Shown: one piece after another, positions 1 to 7,558 of the stretch | Layout: each line of letters starts with the position of its first letter | How positions within the stretch are numbered: position 1 is the stretch's first letter | NCBI GenBank assembly: GCA_018399395.1 | Contig: JAGYOI010000010.1 | Span: 1 to 15,156, forward strand | Length of the DNA: 15,156 nucleotides | From: Prolixibacteraceae bacterium | GTDB taxonomy: Bacteria > Bacteroidota > Bacteroidia > Bacteroidales > Prolixibacteraceae | Direction: 5' to 3' | The notes under the pieces: model-generated | Seen by the model: only the letters and a program-made list of their open reading frames with translations | Databases searched by the model: none | Told to the model about the DNA's origin: nothing | Position numbers and translations under genes: made by a program

Positions 1-1
1 T

Positions 2-103
2 TTTACGGGGTTAACAAAACAATTCACTACGAAAATACAAATACAAATCATAGATGTAAAGCCGTATTATGTGAAAGGTGATATATACTTAGTGGAAGCA
101 TAG
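2..103 (+). CDS. Possible 3' end of a gene entering from the left edge
   Basis: One plus-strand frame is open from the window edge to a TAG at 101-103 and gives 33 residues ending in KGDIYLVEA. Its alternation of hydrophobic and polar residues (KIQIQIIDV, then a Tyr pair) looks like beta-strand protein. A second frame is also open up to position 81, and 33 open codons are not rare in AT-rich DNA, so the evidence is weak. I do not recognise a family. If real, this gene would end about 150 bases before the U32 gene and be transcribed in the same direction. Confidence 0.25.
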   Translation, partial: FTGLTKQFTTKIQIQIIDVKPYYVKGDIYLVEA

Positions 104-226
104 TTTTTCTTAGTAAATGAACCGAACAAATAATAATATTTTGTATATTGAAGTAAATCTTTCAATGCATTTAATTATGAAGTCTCCTACTATTAAAGCA
201 TGTTTTCGGGAGAAATTAATTATCGC

Positions 227-235
227 TATTTTTGC
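227..235 (+). promoter_or_regulatory. Bacteroidota-type -7 promoter element for the U32 gene
   Basis: TATTTTTGC matches the Bacteroidota -7 consensus TAnnTTTGY exactly and ends 22 bases before the ATG at 258. A T-rich run (TTTTC) near 203 lies at about the right distance for a -33 element but is not a good TTTG match. The position implies a very short leader. The call rests on the consensus match and placement only. Confidence 0.5.
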
Positions 236-257
236 CCCTGATTCAGAGATTTAAGAA

Positions 258-1520
258 ATGGGGAAAAACAATATTGAAATCATGGCTCCGGTTGGTTCAT
301 ACGAATCGTTGCGGGCCGCGATACAGGCAGGTGCAGGTTCGGTGTACTTCGGGGTTGAGCAACTGAACATGAGGGCACGTTCGTCGAACAATTTCACGCT
401 CGACGACCTTGCAAAAATTGCATCAATAGCTTCCAAAAACAAAGTGAAATCATACCTCACCGTTAACACGGTTATATTCGACAACGAACTGCAAAAGCTC
501 GAAGATGTTATTACAGCCGCGAAAACGGCTAACATCAGTGCCATTATTGCATCGGATATGGCCGCGATTATGCTGGCGCGAAAGCATAATGTTGAAGTCC
601 ACATTTCAACCCAGCTTAACGTTACCAACATCGAAGCCCTGAAGTTTTATGCCCAGTTTGCCGACGTGGTTGTACTGGCACGCGAAATGAACCTGGGCCG
701 GGTATGGGAAATCAACCGCCAGATAAAAGAGCAAAACATTACCGGACCCCGTGGCGAATTGGTACGCATTGAAATGTTTGTACACGGGGCACTTTGCATG
801 GCCACTTCGGGCAAATGCTACCTCAGCCTTCACGAGATGAACTCATCGGCCAACCGTGGTGCCTGCATGCAGATGTGCCGCCGCGCTTATATTGTTACCG
901 ACAAAGAAACAGGGAAAGAGATGGAAATCGACAATGAATATATCATGTCGCCAAAGGATCTGAAAACCATCCATTTCCTGAATAAAATGCTCGACACCGG
1001 GGTTTCTGTCCTCAAAATTGAAGGCAGGGCCCGTTCTCCCGAATATGTAAAAACAGTAGTTGAATGTTACCGCGAAGCTGTTCAAGCATATTTCGACAAC
1101 GATTTTACCGAAGAAAAAATTGCCGACTGGGATAAACGCCTTGCTACCGTATTCAACCGTGGTTTTTGGGATGGCTACTACCTTGGTCAAAGGCTCGGCG
1201 AATGGAGCAGCAACTATGGTTCGCTGGCTAAAAAGCGCAAAATATACATTGGTAAGGCTACAAACTATTTCAGCAAACTTAAGGTTGGCGAAATACAAAT
1301 ACAAACGCAACCACTTCATGTTGGTGATGAAATTATCATTACCGGACCAACAACCGGCGTAATTGAAACAACTGTTAAAGAAATCCGTGTTGAAGACCAA
1401 TCGGTTAATGAAGCATCAAAAGGGGTAAAGTGCTCTATCCCGGTTGAAACAAAAATCAGGCGCTCTGATAAACTATACAAAATGGTTGACTCATCACAAA
1501 TCAAAGCGCGAAAAAGGTAG
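258..1520 (+). CDS. Peptidase U32 family protein (RlhA/TrhP-like RNA hydroxylation factor)
   Basis: This 420-residue cytoplasmic protein has the U32 family signature intact at residues 172-190: E172-x-F174, G177-A-L-C180, then G185-x-C187-Y-L-S190. An Asn-Arg-Gly-x-Cys segment follows, with further cysteines C203 and C207. C180, C187, C203 and C207 are placed to bind an iron-sulfur cluster, as proposed for characterised members. Residues from about 330 to 410 form the smaller beta-rich C-terminal domain found in the longer members. Despite the peptidase name, characterised bacterial relatives (RlhA, TrhP) take part in prephenate-dependent hydroxylation of rRNA or of tRNA wobble uridine, so an RNA-modification role is the best guess. 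Which RNA is the target cannot be read from the sequence. The ATG at 258 fits the usual N-terminus (ELMAPVGS-like, here IEIMAPVGSYESL). It appears to be transcribed alone, from the element at 227. Confidence 0.88.
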   Translation: MGKNNIEIMAPVGSYESLRAAIQAGAGSVYFGVEQLNMRARSSNNFTLDDLAKIASIASKNKVKSYLTVNTVIFDNELQKLEDVITAAKTANISAIIASDMAAIMLARKHNVEVHISTQLNVTNIEALKFYAQFADVVVLAREMNLGRVWEINRQIKEQNITGPRGELVRIEMFVHGALCMATSGKCYLSLHEMNSSANRGACMQMCRRAYIVTDKETGKEMEIDNEYIMSPKDLKTIHFLNKMLDTGVSVLKIEGRARSPEYVKTVVECYREAVQAYFDNDFTEEKIADWDKRLATVFNRGFWDGYYLGQRLGEWSSNYGSLAKKRKIYIGKATNYFSKLKVGEIQIQTQPLHVGDEIIITGPTTGVIETTVKEIRVEDQSVNEASKGVKCSIPVETKIRRSDKLYKMVDSSQIKARKR

Positions 1521-1593
1521 AACCCAATCATATTTGCACCCCTCCCGACATAACACTTTTATTATTTATCATTTTCAGCTATATTGTATTGTT

Positions 1594-1600
1594 AAAGGGG
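1594..1600 (+). promoter_or_regulatory. Candidate ribosome binding site supporting a TTG start at 1611
   Basis: The purine-rich AAAGGGG ends 10 bases before a TTG codon at 1611. Clear Shine-Dalgarno-like sequences are rare in this window, so this one helps decide the start: the TTG opens directly into a good signal peptide, whereas no in-frame ATG precedes that peptide. Confidence 0.4.
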
Positions 1601-1610
1601 CATATTTAAT

Positions 1611-2579
1611 TTGAAATATTTTATTACCATATCGTTGATTTTTCTGTTTTATGCAGAAGTATGTGGACAGGGCTGGGTTGTTGAAGAAAACAACCTTGAA
1701 ACAAACTGGAACACCACACTGCAAGCCGGTACTTCGGCGCTATTAACCGAAGCGAGCAACGACCTGGGTCATTGGGGGAATGAGATGAACAACAGCCCGG
1801 GTATAACCTTCAATTTTCAAATTGCTAAAATGGTATGGGAACGTGTCGACATTGGCATAGAAGCCGGCTATTCAACATTGAACGGGACAAAAAGCAACCC
1901 TGCAAAAATTGTTTTCCTTAATCAACATCCCGCATTTAATAATAATGATAAAAGGTTTAGCCCGGAGCCTTTAGAATATAACACACAGCTTATTAATTAT
2001 GGGTTATTCACGAAATACAATTTCATAAATTTCAGCACCTGGGCTTTAGGCTTTCTAAAAATCAATATCTATACCCGTTTCGGAATTGGTGCAATCAGCT
2101 ATCAAACAGAATTAAATTACAGCAATATCGATGCCTATGCTTTTACCGGGTTATCAAGCCCCCTTTACCGCACAAATAAACAGGAATATGCTAAACCCTT
2201 CACCCTTTATATTTCGCCTGCATTTGGATTAAACTATCAACTCAGCGACAGGTTTTTTTTATCTTTAGAATTAAGCACGCATTTATACACCGCAGGAAAC
2301 TTTGACGGTGTACCTCGTTTTATACAAGGTTTAACACCAGAAACACCCCCCGAAGAAATCAAATCATATTATGAACCTACAAACACTCTTTCAGCAAAAA
2401 TTTTGTTTGGTATAACATATTTTTTCAATTTTGACAGTCAAAATCAAGAACGAATGAAATATTATCCATGGTTTTCGAACCGCTATCGTTCTTATTATTC
2501 AAAATATCAACCAAAATCAACACTAAAAGAACGTCAACAATGGCTGCCGTTTTATAATGAAAAATTCGAAAACGATTAG
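1611..2579 (+). CDS. Secreted, probably outer-membrane beta-barrel protein of unknown function
   Basis: The 322-residue product begins MKYFITISLIFLFYAEVCGQ, a classical signal peptide with likely cleavage just before Gln20, a site style common in Bacteroidota. The start codon is TTG. The mature part has many amphipathic, aromatic-rich beta strands (for example VDIGIEAGYSTL, LINYGLFTKYNF, FFLSLELSTHLY and SAKILFGITYFFNF) separated by polar turns, as in small outer-membrane barrels. After the last strand, near residue 278, comes a 40-residue polar tail rich in Tyr, Arg and Lys (SNRYRSYYSKYQPKS region). This is odd, because barrels usually end on the final strand. The downstream membrane-anchored gene begins 33 bases later, so the two are probably co-transcribed. 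The family is not recognised; it might be a porin-like OmpA/OprD-type barrel or a Bacteroidota surface protein. The coding sequence is noticeably AT-rich. Confidence 0.7.
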   Translation: MKYFITISLIFLFYAEVCGQGWVVEENNLETNWNTTLQAGTSALLTEASNDLGHWGNEMNNSPGITFNFQIAKMVWERVDIGIEAGYSTLNGTKSNPAKIVFLNQHPAFNNNDKRFSPEPLEYNTQLINYGLFTKYNFINFSTWALGFLKINIYTRFGIGAISYQTELNYSNIDAYAFTGLSSPLYRTNKQEYAKPFTLYISPAFGLNYQLSDRFFLSLELSTHLYTAGNFDGVPRFIQGLTPETPPEEIKSYYEPTNTLSAKILFGITYFFNFDSQNQERMKYYPWFSNRYRSYYSKYQPKSTLKERQQWLPFYNEKFEND

Positions 2580-2612
2580 TATTATTGCTAAATTATTAGA
2601 AAACAAACAAAA

Positions 2613-5375
2613 ATGTCGAAAAGAATTGTATATAGCATAATTGTACTGGCCACAATTGTAATTGTTGGCGCTGTAATTTTTTTATTACCAAACACCTCAG
2701 GTGTTAGCAATGCTAATTCATTTAAAGCCATATCCCCATCAGCCCCGATAATAATTAAAGTGAACAATGCCGGCAATTTAAGAAATGTAACGCGAACACC
2801 AATGTTTGAATCATTGATGGAAATAAACAATTTTAAAAAAATAAGTGAAAAAGCAGAACAATTTTTCGACTACTTTAATTCGAACAGTCTGTTTAACGAG
2901 TTGGTTTTTAAAAATGACTTTATTGTATCATTCAATCTGAGCGGCAAAAACGACATTACACCCTTAGCTGTAATTTCCATCGATACTAAAAACAAAAAAG
3001 ATATAGCAAGGAAGATTATCAACCATATAAGCACAAACAGCGATGCCCCTGTACAATCACGAAAATACAACAAAGCAACCATTTACGAACAACACAAAAA
3101 CGGGCAAAGTTACTTTGTGTCAGAACATCGTTCATTGTTGCTTATAAGCAGTAAGTCACTATTGATAGAAGAATCACTACGCTTGCTTAACACTGACGAA
3201 AATTCATTGGGCAGTGATTTTGAACAAATTTTGAAAACAAGTGGAGGACAGGCCGATGCCAATATTTTCATTAACCATACTTCAGCAGGCATATTATTTG
3301 AAAAGTTTGTCTCAAAAAACATCAAACAAAAAACATCGCTTTTAAAAACTTACGGGAACTGGACAGAGATTGATTTCACAGTTGATGACAACCTCTTAAT
3401 GATGAGTGGTTTTACTACTGAACGCGAAACTAAAAACCATTATGCCGAGGTTTTTTATAATCAAGAACCCACTCAATCGAAAATTGAAAATGTTTTACCA
3501 GCATCAACTGCATTTTATACATCTGTGGTGTTATCGGATGTACCTGTTTTTTTCGAAAGTTATTCAGAATACCTTCAAAAGCGCAACTTATTTTTTCAAC
3601 GTGAAAATAAACTCCTCACCATTGAAAAACGCACAGGCATTAAGGCAAATGAGTTATTTCAAAGCATGATGGCGCATGAAGCTACTATGGCCGGAATAAC
3701 TATTGACCAAAATCACCCACAAAAAGGCAGGGTGTGGATAATTGAGGCAAAAAGCGGAAGTACCGCGCTAAAAGAAATCCACAAACTCAGAGAAAATTAT
3801 TATCGGGATGAAGACATTGCAACAGGCGACTTGAAAAAAACATATACAATTGATAATGAAACCCAGTTTAATATTTACCGTTTTCCATACCCCGATATTG
3901 CCAAAACAATATTTGGTGAAATTTTTAACGGGGTTAATACAAACTGGGTTGCGCTTTACAATAACCATCTCATCTTTGGAGATTCATTCCGGACAGTATC
4001 AAAAGTTTTACATGCCAACATGCTGGGGGAAACGTTGTCGGCATCGCTTGAGTACAACAAGTTTAAATCGAATATGAACAACCGGAGCAACCTGACTTTT
4101 TATTGCAACACTTCTACATCTCTACCAATTGCACCTGTTTTCTTTAACAATGAAATTGCCTCTGAATTAACCGACAACGATGAATTGCGAAAATTTAAGG
4201 CATTCACCTGGCAGGTTGCATCTACCGGCGATATGCTTTACAATAACGCCTGCCTACTATATAATCCACAAATAAAATCGAAACCACAAACCATTTGGCA
4301 AAGCCACCTTGATGCGCCTTTCGATTTTAAACCTAAATTTGTTATCAACCATTACGACCGGAAAAATAAAGAAGTAGTTATACACGATAACAGTAATAAT
4401 TTTTACCTGATAAACAACGTGGGACGTATCCTTTGGAAAATAAAACTTGACGGCCCCATACTCGGCGAAGTATACCAAATTGATTATTTCAGAAACGGGA
4501 AATTACAGTACCTTTTCAACACTGCTGAAAAGCTTCATCTTGTTGATCGTGAGGGGAACTACGTTAAAAACTACCCCATAAATTTCAGGGACAAGGCAAC
4601 ATGCGGTGTATCGGTTTTCGATTATGACAACAACAAGGACTATCGTTTTTTCGTAGCCTGCCAAAACCACAACATTTATGCATACGAAAAAGATGGCAAA
4701 CTGGTTGATGGTTGGAATATATTTAATACCGACCATATTGTTAACCATTCGTTACAGCATTTCAGGACCGAAGGGAAAGATTATATAGTAGCAAGCGACA
4801 AAATGAAGGATTACATACTACACCGCCGTGGCACGGTTCGCATCAGTACCGATGCTGTATACCAACATTCACCCAAAAACACCATATACCTTGAAGAACG
4901 CACTCCATCGCACGAGCCACGATTGGTTACAACAGCTACCGACGGAACGCTACATTTCACATCACTCGAAACAGGCAGTCATGAAACCAATGAAATAACT
5001 AAGGTAAGCAATGACCATTATTTTGTTGTTGCCAATGTTGATAATGAAGCAGAATACGAATATATTTTTGCCGACGGTAAAAAGTTGATGATATTCAATA
5101 AAGACGGTAAAAAAATTCTTAATCATGATTTCGAATATCCAATATCACACAAGCCCAACATTTATCATTTCCCAGGGAGTGTAACCAAAATTGGGATCAC
5201 AACTCAGGCATCGAACCAAATTCACCTCATAAACATGGATGGGAAAATGCATGAAGGGTTTCCCCTCAATGGATCTACCGAGTTCAGTATAGGTCTCATC
5301 AGCAGTGAACGCTCTAACTTCAACCTGTTGGTAGGAAGTCCCGACGGGTATCTCTATAATTACTATGTTGAATAA
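2613..5375 (+). CDS. Membrane-anchored envelope protein with C-terminal beta-propeller-like half
   Basis: The 920-residue product starts with two basic residues and one hydrophobic segment (about 5-25), an uncleaved anchor or signal peptide, so most of the chain should lie in the periplasm. Residues 40-550 are an alpha/beta region that reminds me of the DUF3352-type proteins of Bacteroidota, but the match is from memory and weak. Residues of about 560-920 are beta-rich, with recurring turns of the form Leu-Ile-x-(Asn/Asp)-x-x-Gly-(Lys/Arg/Asn): LINNVGRILW near 600, LVDREGNYVKNYP near 645, YEKDGKLVDGW near 690, IFNKDGKKIL near 828 and LINMDGKMHEGFP near 873. That pattern is typical of PQQ/FG-GAP-like propeller blades. 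No catalytic motif is visible, so a binding or assembly role is possible. It sits between a putative outer-membrane barrel and a lipoprotein in one short-gapped group and is markedly AT-rich. Confidence 0.65.
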   Translation: MSKRIVYSIIVLATIVIVGAVIFLLPNTSGVSNANSFKAISPSAPIIIKVNNAGNLRNVTRTPMFESLMEINNFKKISEKAEQFFDYFNSNSLFNELVFKNDFIVSFNLSGKNDITPLAVISIDTKNKKDIARKIINHISTNSDAPVQSRKYNKATIYEQHKNGQSYFVSEHRSLLLISSKSLLIEESLRLLNTDENSLGSDFEQILKTSGGQADANIFINHTSAGILFEKFVSKNIKQKTSLLKTYGNWTEIDFTVDDNLLMMSGFTTERETKNHYAEVFYNQEPTQSKIENVLPASTAFYTSVVLSDVPVFFESYSEYLQKRNLFFQRENKLLTIEKRTGIKANELFQSMMAHEATMAGITIDQNHPQKGRVWIIEAKSGSTALKEIHKLRENYYRDEDIATGDLKKTYTIDNETQFNIYRFPYPDIAKTIFGEIFNGVNTNWVALYNNHLIFGDSFRTVSKVLHANMLGETLSASLEYNKFKSNMNNRSNLTFYCNTSTSLPIAPVFFNNEIASELTDNDELRKFKAFTWQVASTGDMLYNNACLLYNPQIKSKPQTIWQSHLDAPFDFKPKFVINHYDRKNKEVVIHDNSNNFYLINNVGRILWKIKLDGPILGEVYQIDYFRNGKLQYLFNTAEKLHLVDREGNYVKNYPINFRDKATCGVSVFDYDNNKDYRFFVACQNHNIYAYEKDGKLVDGWNIFNTDHIVNHSLQHFRTEGKDYIVASDKMKDYILHRRGTVRISTDAVYQHSPKNTIYLEERTPSHEPRLVTTATDGTLHFTSLETGSHETNEITKVSNDHYFVVANVDNEAEYEYIFADGKKLMIFNKDGKKILNHDFEYPISHKPNIYHFPGSVTKIGITTQASNQIHLINMDGKMHEGFPLNGSTEFSIGLISSERSNFNLLVGSPDGYLYNYYVE

Positions 5376-5387
5376 ATTAAAATTATT

Positions 5388-6281
5388 ATGAACCGAATAA
5401 ATATCATATTTCTGATTGCAGTTTTCACTTTATCATGCAGCACCAAACCTGCATCGATTGTTGACGAAAAAACCGGACTGAAAAAAAAATCGGATGATTT
5501 TACTTTTACCGAAGGGCCAGCAGCCGACCAAAACGGCAATGTGTACTTCACTGATCAACCGGCTAACCGCATCCTGAAATGGGATGCCGGTAACGACAGC
5601 ATTACGGTATTCATGGAAGACGCAGGTCGGTCAAACGGGCTGTATTTCAGGAAAGAAAACGAACTATTGGCTTGTGCTGATGAAAAAAATGAGCTCTGGC
5701 TGATTGATACCGAAACTAAACAAGTTGATGTTTTGGTTGATAACTTTAAAGGCAAAAAGTTAAACGGTCCCAACGATATGTGGGTTGACAAATATGGTGG
5801 CATATATTTTACCGACCCGTATTACGAACGCGATTACTGGGAAAACCCCGGACAGGAACTCGAAAAGCGAAATGTGTATTACTTAACTTCTGATTACAGC
5901 CTGGTAGCAATTGCCGACAGCCAATTGGTTCAGCCCAATGGAATTATTGGAACCCCCGATGGCAAAACGCTCTATGTGGCCGATATTGGCGACAACAAAA
6001 CTTATCAATACTCAATTAACGGAGAAGGAAAACTGTCCAACCGTACATTGTTTTGCGAAATGGGCTCAGACGGAATGACCATTGACGAGCAGGGCAATGT
6101 TTACCTTACGGGCGAAGGGGTTACGGTTTTCAACAAAAACGGGGGCCAAATACTGCACATCCCAAACCATGAAGACTGGACCGCAAACGTTACTTTTGGA
6201 GGCAAAGAGAATAAAACCCTTTTTATAACTGCAATGGGTTCTGTTTACACACTTGAAATGAATGTAAAAGGAGCATTTTAA
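5388..6281 (+). CDS. SMP-30/gluconolactonase-like probable lipoprotein
   Basis: The 297-residue product is a six-bladed propeller of the SMP-30/gluconolaconase/LRE type. The blade repeats GNVYFTD, GGIYFTDPYY, KTLYVADI and GNVYLTGEG are clear. The residues expected to bind the divalent metal are present: E42 in TEGP, N184 in QPNG and D228 in SDGM. N129 in NGPND matches the substrate-side Asn. Family members hydrolyse sugar lactones or other cyclic esters, so a lactonase is the likely activity; the substrate is unknown. The N-terminus is hydrophobic and ends FTLSC17, which resembles a lipoprotein signal (Leu at -2 rather than -3 makes it imperfect), so the enzyme is probably tethered in the envelope. 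It begins 12 bases after the propeller protein and is followed after one base by the methyltransferase, indicating one operon. Confidence 0.82.
   Translation: MNRINIIFLIAVFTLSCSTKPASIVDEKTGLKKKSDDFTFTEGPAADQNGNVYFTDQPANRILKWDAGNDSITVFMEDAGRSNGLYFRKENELLACADEKNELWLIDTETKQVDVLVDNFKGKKLNGPNDMWVDKYGGIYFTDPYYERDYWENPGQELEKRNVYYLTSDYSLVAIADSQLVQPNGIIGTPDGKTLYVADIGDNKTYQYSINGEGKLSNRTLFCEMGSDGMTIDEQGNVYLTGEGVTVFNKNGGQILHIPNHEDWTANVTFGGKENKTLFITAMGSVYTLEMNVKGAF
6266..6273 (+). promoter_or_regulatory. Strong Shine-Dalgarno for the methyltransferase
   Basis: AAAAGGAG lies inside the last codons of the upstream lactonase gene and ends nine bases before the ATG at 6283. It is the best ribosome binding site in the window and supports both this start and translation from a shared transcript. 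Confidence 0.6.
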
Positions 6282-6282
6282 T

Positions 6283-6999
6283 ATGAGTTTTTATCAGTCG
6301 GTCCACAAATATTACGACGAAATGTTCCCCCTGAACAAGCAACAGGTAACTTTTGTGAAGGATGAATTAGCCGGGGGGGTACACTTGCTTGATATTGGGT
6401 GCGGAACCGGTAGTTTATCTCATGCATTATCAAATGAAGGGTATAATGTTGATGCTATTGATTTGGATGAAAGCATGATTGAAGAGGCCCGCAAGAAAAG
6501 TGAGGCTGAAAATCCAAGGTTCAGAACTGCCAATATGCTTGAGATATCTTCTGATTTTAATTTTGAGCAATTCGATGGTGTTATCTGTTTTGGAAACACC
6601 CTGGTCCATCTTACCGAAAATGCACTTATTGAACATTTCATGAATTCAGTATTCACCATTCTTAAGCCCGGGGGAAAATTTATGCTTCAAATATTGAACT
6701 ACGAATCTATATTAAAAAAAAGGCTGAAAAACCTTCCGTTAATTGAAAACAACAACATTCGTTTTGAACGCCTTTATGAATACCCTGACTCAGGGCTTAT
6801 AAATTTCAAAACAAACCTCACCATCAAGCAAAGCGGTGAGGTTATCCACAACGAGGTACTTTTAAATCCTGTTGGGAAAACTGAAATTGAAAACATGCTG
6901 AATGAAACAGGGTTCAGCAACATTCAATTATTCGGAAACTTTAAAAGAGACAAACTAAGCGATGAAAGTTTGCCTCTTGTTATACGCTGTGAAAAGTGA
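6283..6999 (+). CDS. Class I SAM-dependent methyltransferase
   Basis: The 238-residue soluble protein has a complete Rossmann-type SAM site. Motif I is LLDIGCGTG at residues 35-43. The acidic end of strand 2 is at D60/D62 (DAIDLDESM), with the typical helix that follows. FDGVICFGNTLVHL (97-110) is strand 4 with its adjoining loop, and ILKPGGKF (126-133) is the usual post-motif turn. The C-terminal half (140-238) is beta-rich and probably binds the substrate; it does not resemble a well-known methyltransferase subfamily, so the substrate (small molecule, lipid or protein) cannot be named. The start lies one base after the stop of the lactonase gene and has a strong ribosome binding site, so the two are translated from one message. 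It is the last gene of the group. Confidence 0.85.
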   Translation: MSFYQSVHKYYDEMFPLNKQQVTFVKDELAGGVHLLDIGCGTGSLSHALSNEGYNVDAIDLDESMIEEARKKSEAENPRFRTANMLEISSDFNFEQFDGVICFGNTLVHLTENALIEHFMNSVFTILKPGGKFMLQILNYESILKKRLKNLPLIENNNIRFERLYEYPDSGLINFKTNLTIKQSGEVIHNEVLLNPVGKTEIENMLNETGFSNIQLFGNFKRDKLSDESLPLVIRCEK

Positions 7000-7013
7000 A
7001 GTTACTTCAACTT
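6994..7013 (+). repeat. Small inverted repeat over the methyltransferase stop codon
   Basis: The sequence AAGT-GAAG-TTA-CTTC-A-ACTT can fold into an eight-pair hairpin with a three-base loop and one bulged A. It covers the TGA stop at 6997-6999. It could end the transcript, but there is no T-run after it and the stem is AT-rich, so the terminator role is weak. Confidence 0.25.
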
Positions 7014-7117
7014 ACTACGATCAACATACCCTCTCAGCTCAAAGCCCCGATAAAGTTGCTTTCCCAGATATTCAAAAGAGTGTGATATTTATTACAGCAT
7101 TCTGTTTGAACAATACC

Positions 7118-7125
7118 TACATTTG
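7118..7125 (+). promoter_or_regulatory. Candidate -7 promoter element for the DUF302 gene
   Basis: TACATTTG matches TAnnTTTG and lies 34 bases before the ATG at 7160. A TTTG at 7105-7108 is too close to serve as its -33 partner, and no better partner is evident. The 160-base gap after the methyltransferase makes an independent promoter here reasonable. Confidence 0.35.
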
Positions 7126-7159
7126 AATTGTATTACTAGCAACACATAAATAAATAGCT

Positions 7160-7558
7160 ATGGATTATTACATTTCAAGTACCGTAAAAAATTCTTCATT
7201 TAACGAAGTAGAAAAGAAAGTTACAGAACTACTAAAAGAGCAGGGTTTTGGGGTGATAACTGAAATTGATGCTCAAGCGACTTTCAAGAATAAACTGGAC
7301 ATTGACTTCCGCCCATATAAAATTTTGGGGGCCTGCAATCCGGCATTTGCCCATGAAGTGCTCGAAGCCGACGACAAAATGGGCGTAATGCTGCCTTGCA
7401 ATGTTTGCATACAGCAAAAAGAGGACAACAACATTGAAGTTTTTGCCGTTAATCCGATTGTTGCCATGAAGCAAACCGATGCTAAAGGTGTAGAAACGTT
7501 TGCCGAACAGGTTTACGAACGTTTAAATAAAGTTGTTCAGGCAATTGCTGCCTCATAA
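7160..7558 (+). CDS. DUF302 family protein
   Basis: The 132-residue protein matches DUF302 along its length. It begins with a beta strand and amphipathic helix (SSFNEVEKKVTELLKEQGFGV), then DFRPYKILGACNP (49-61) and the characteristic LPCNVCI (78-84), and ends with a helix. DUF302 proteins are small cytoplasmic alpha/beta folds without settled biochemical function. C59, C80 and C83 might bind metal or react with thiols, but this is speculation. It is monocistronic by layout, and its last six bases overlap the end of the convergent corA gene. There is no signal peptide and no sign of decay. Confidence 0.88.
   Translation: MDYYISSTVKNSSFNEVEKKVTELLKEQGFGVITEIDAQATFKNKLDIDFRPYKILGACNPAFAHEVLEADDKMGVMLPCNVCIQQKEDNNIEVFAVNPIVAMKQTDAKGVETFAEQVYERLNKVVQAIAAS

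Noticed and set aside
33..1303. AAATACAAATACAA near 34 and again near 1290
   Set aside because: Low-complexity A-rich string; the second copy encodes EIQIQ in the U32 protein. Nothing else extends the match, so coincidence is likely.
843..1400. Minus-strand open frame of 185 codons inside the U32 gene
   Set aside because: It lies opposite a gene with an intact family signature, and its Phe/Asn-rich translation shows no domain or start context.
6372..6378. Run of seven G in the methyltransferase gene as a frameshift or phase-variation site
   Set aside because: The frame is intact on both sides and the run simply encodes Ala-Gly-Gly-Val; one short run without a decayed alternative is not evidence of slippage.
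7040..7062. AAAGC...GCTTT pairing between the methyltransferase and DUF302 genes as a terminator
   Set aside because: Five-base arms with a long loop and no T-run; not better than chance in this composition.
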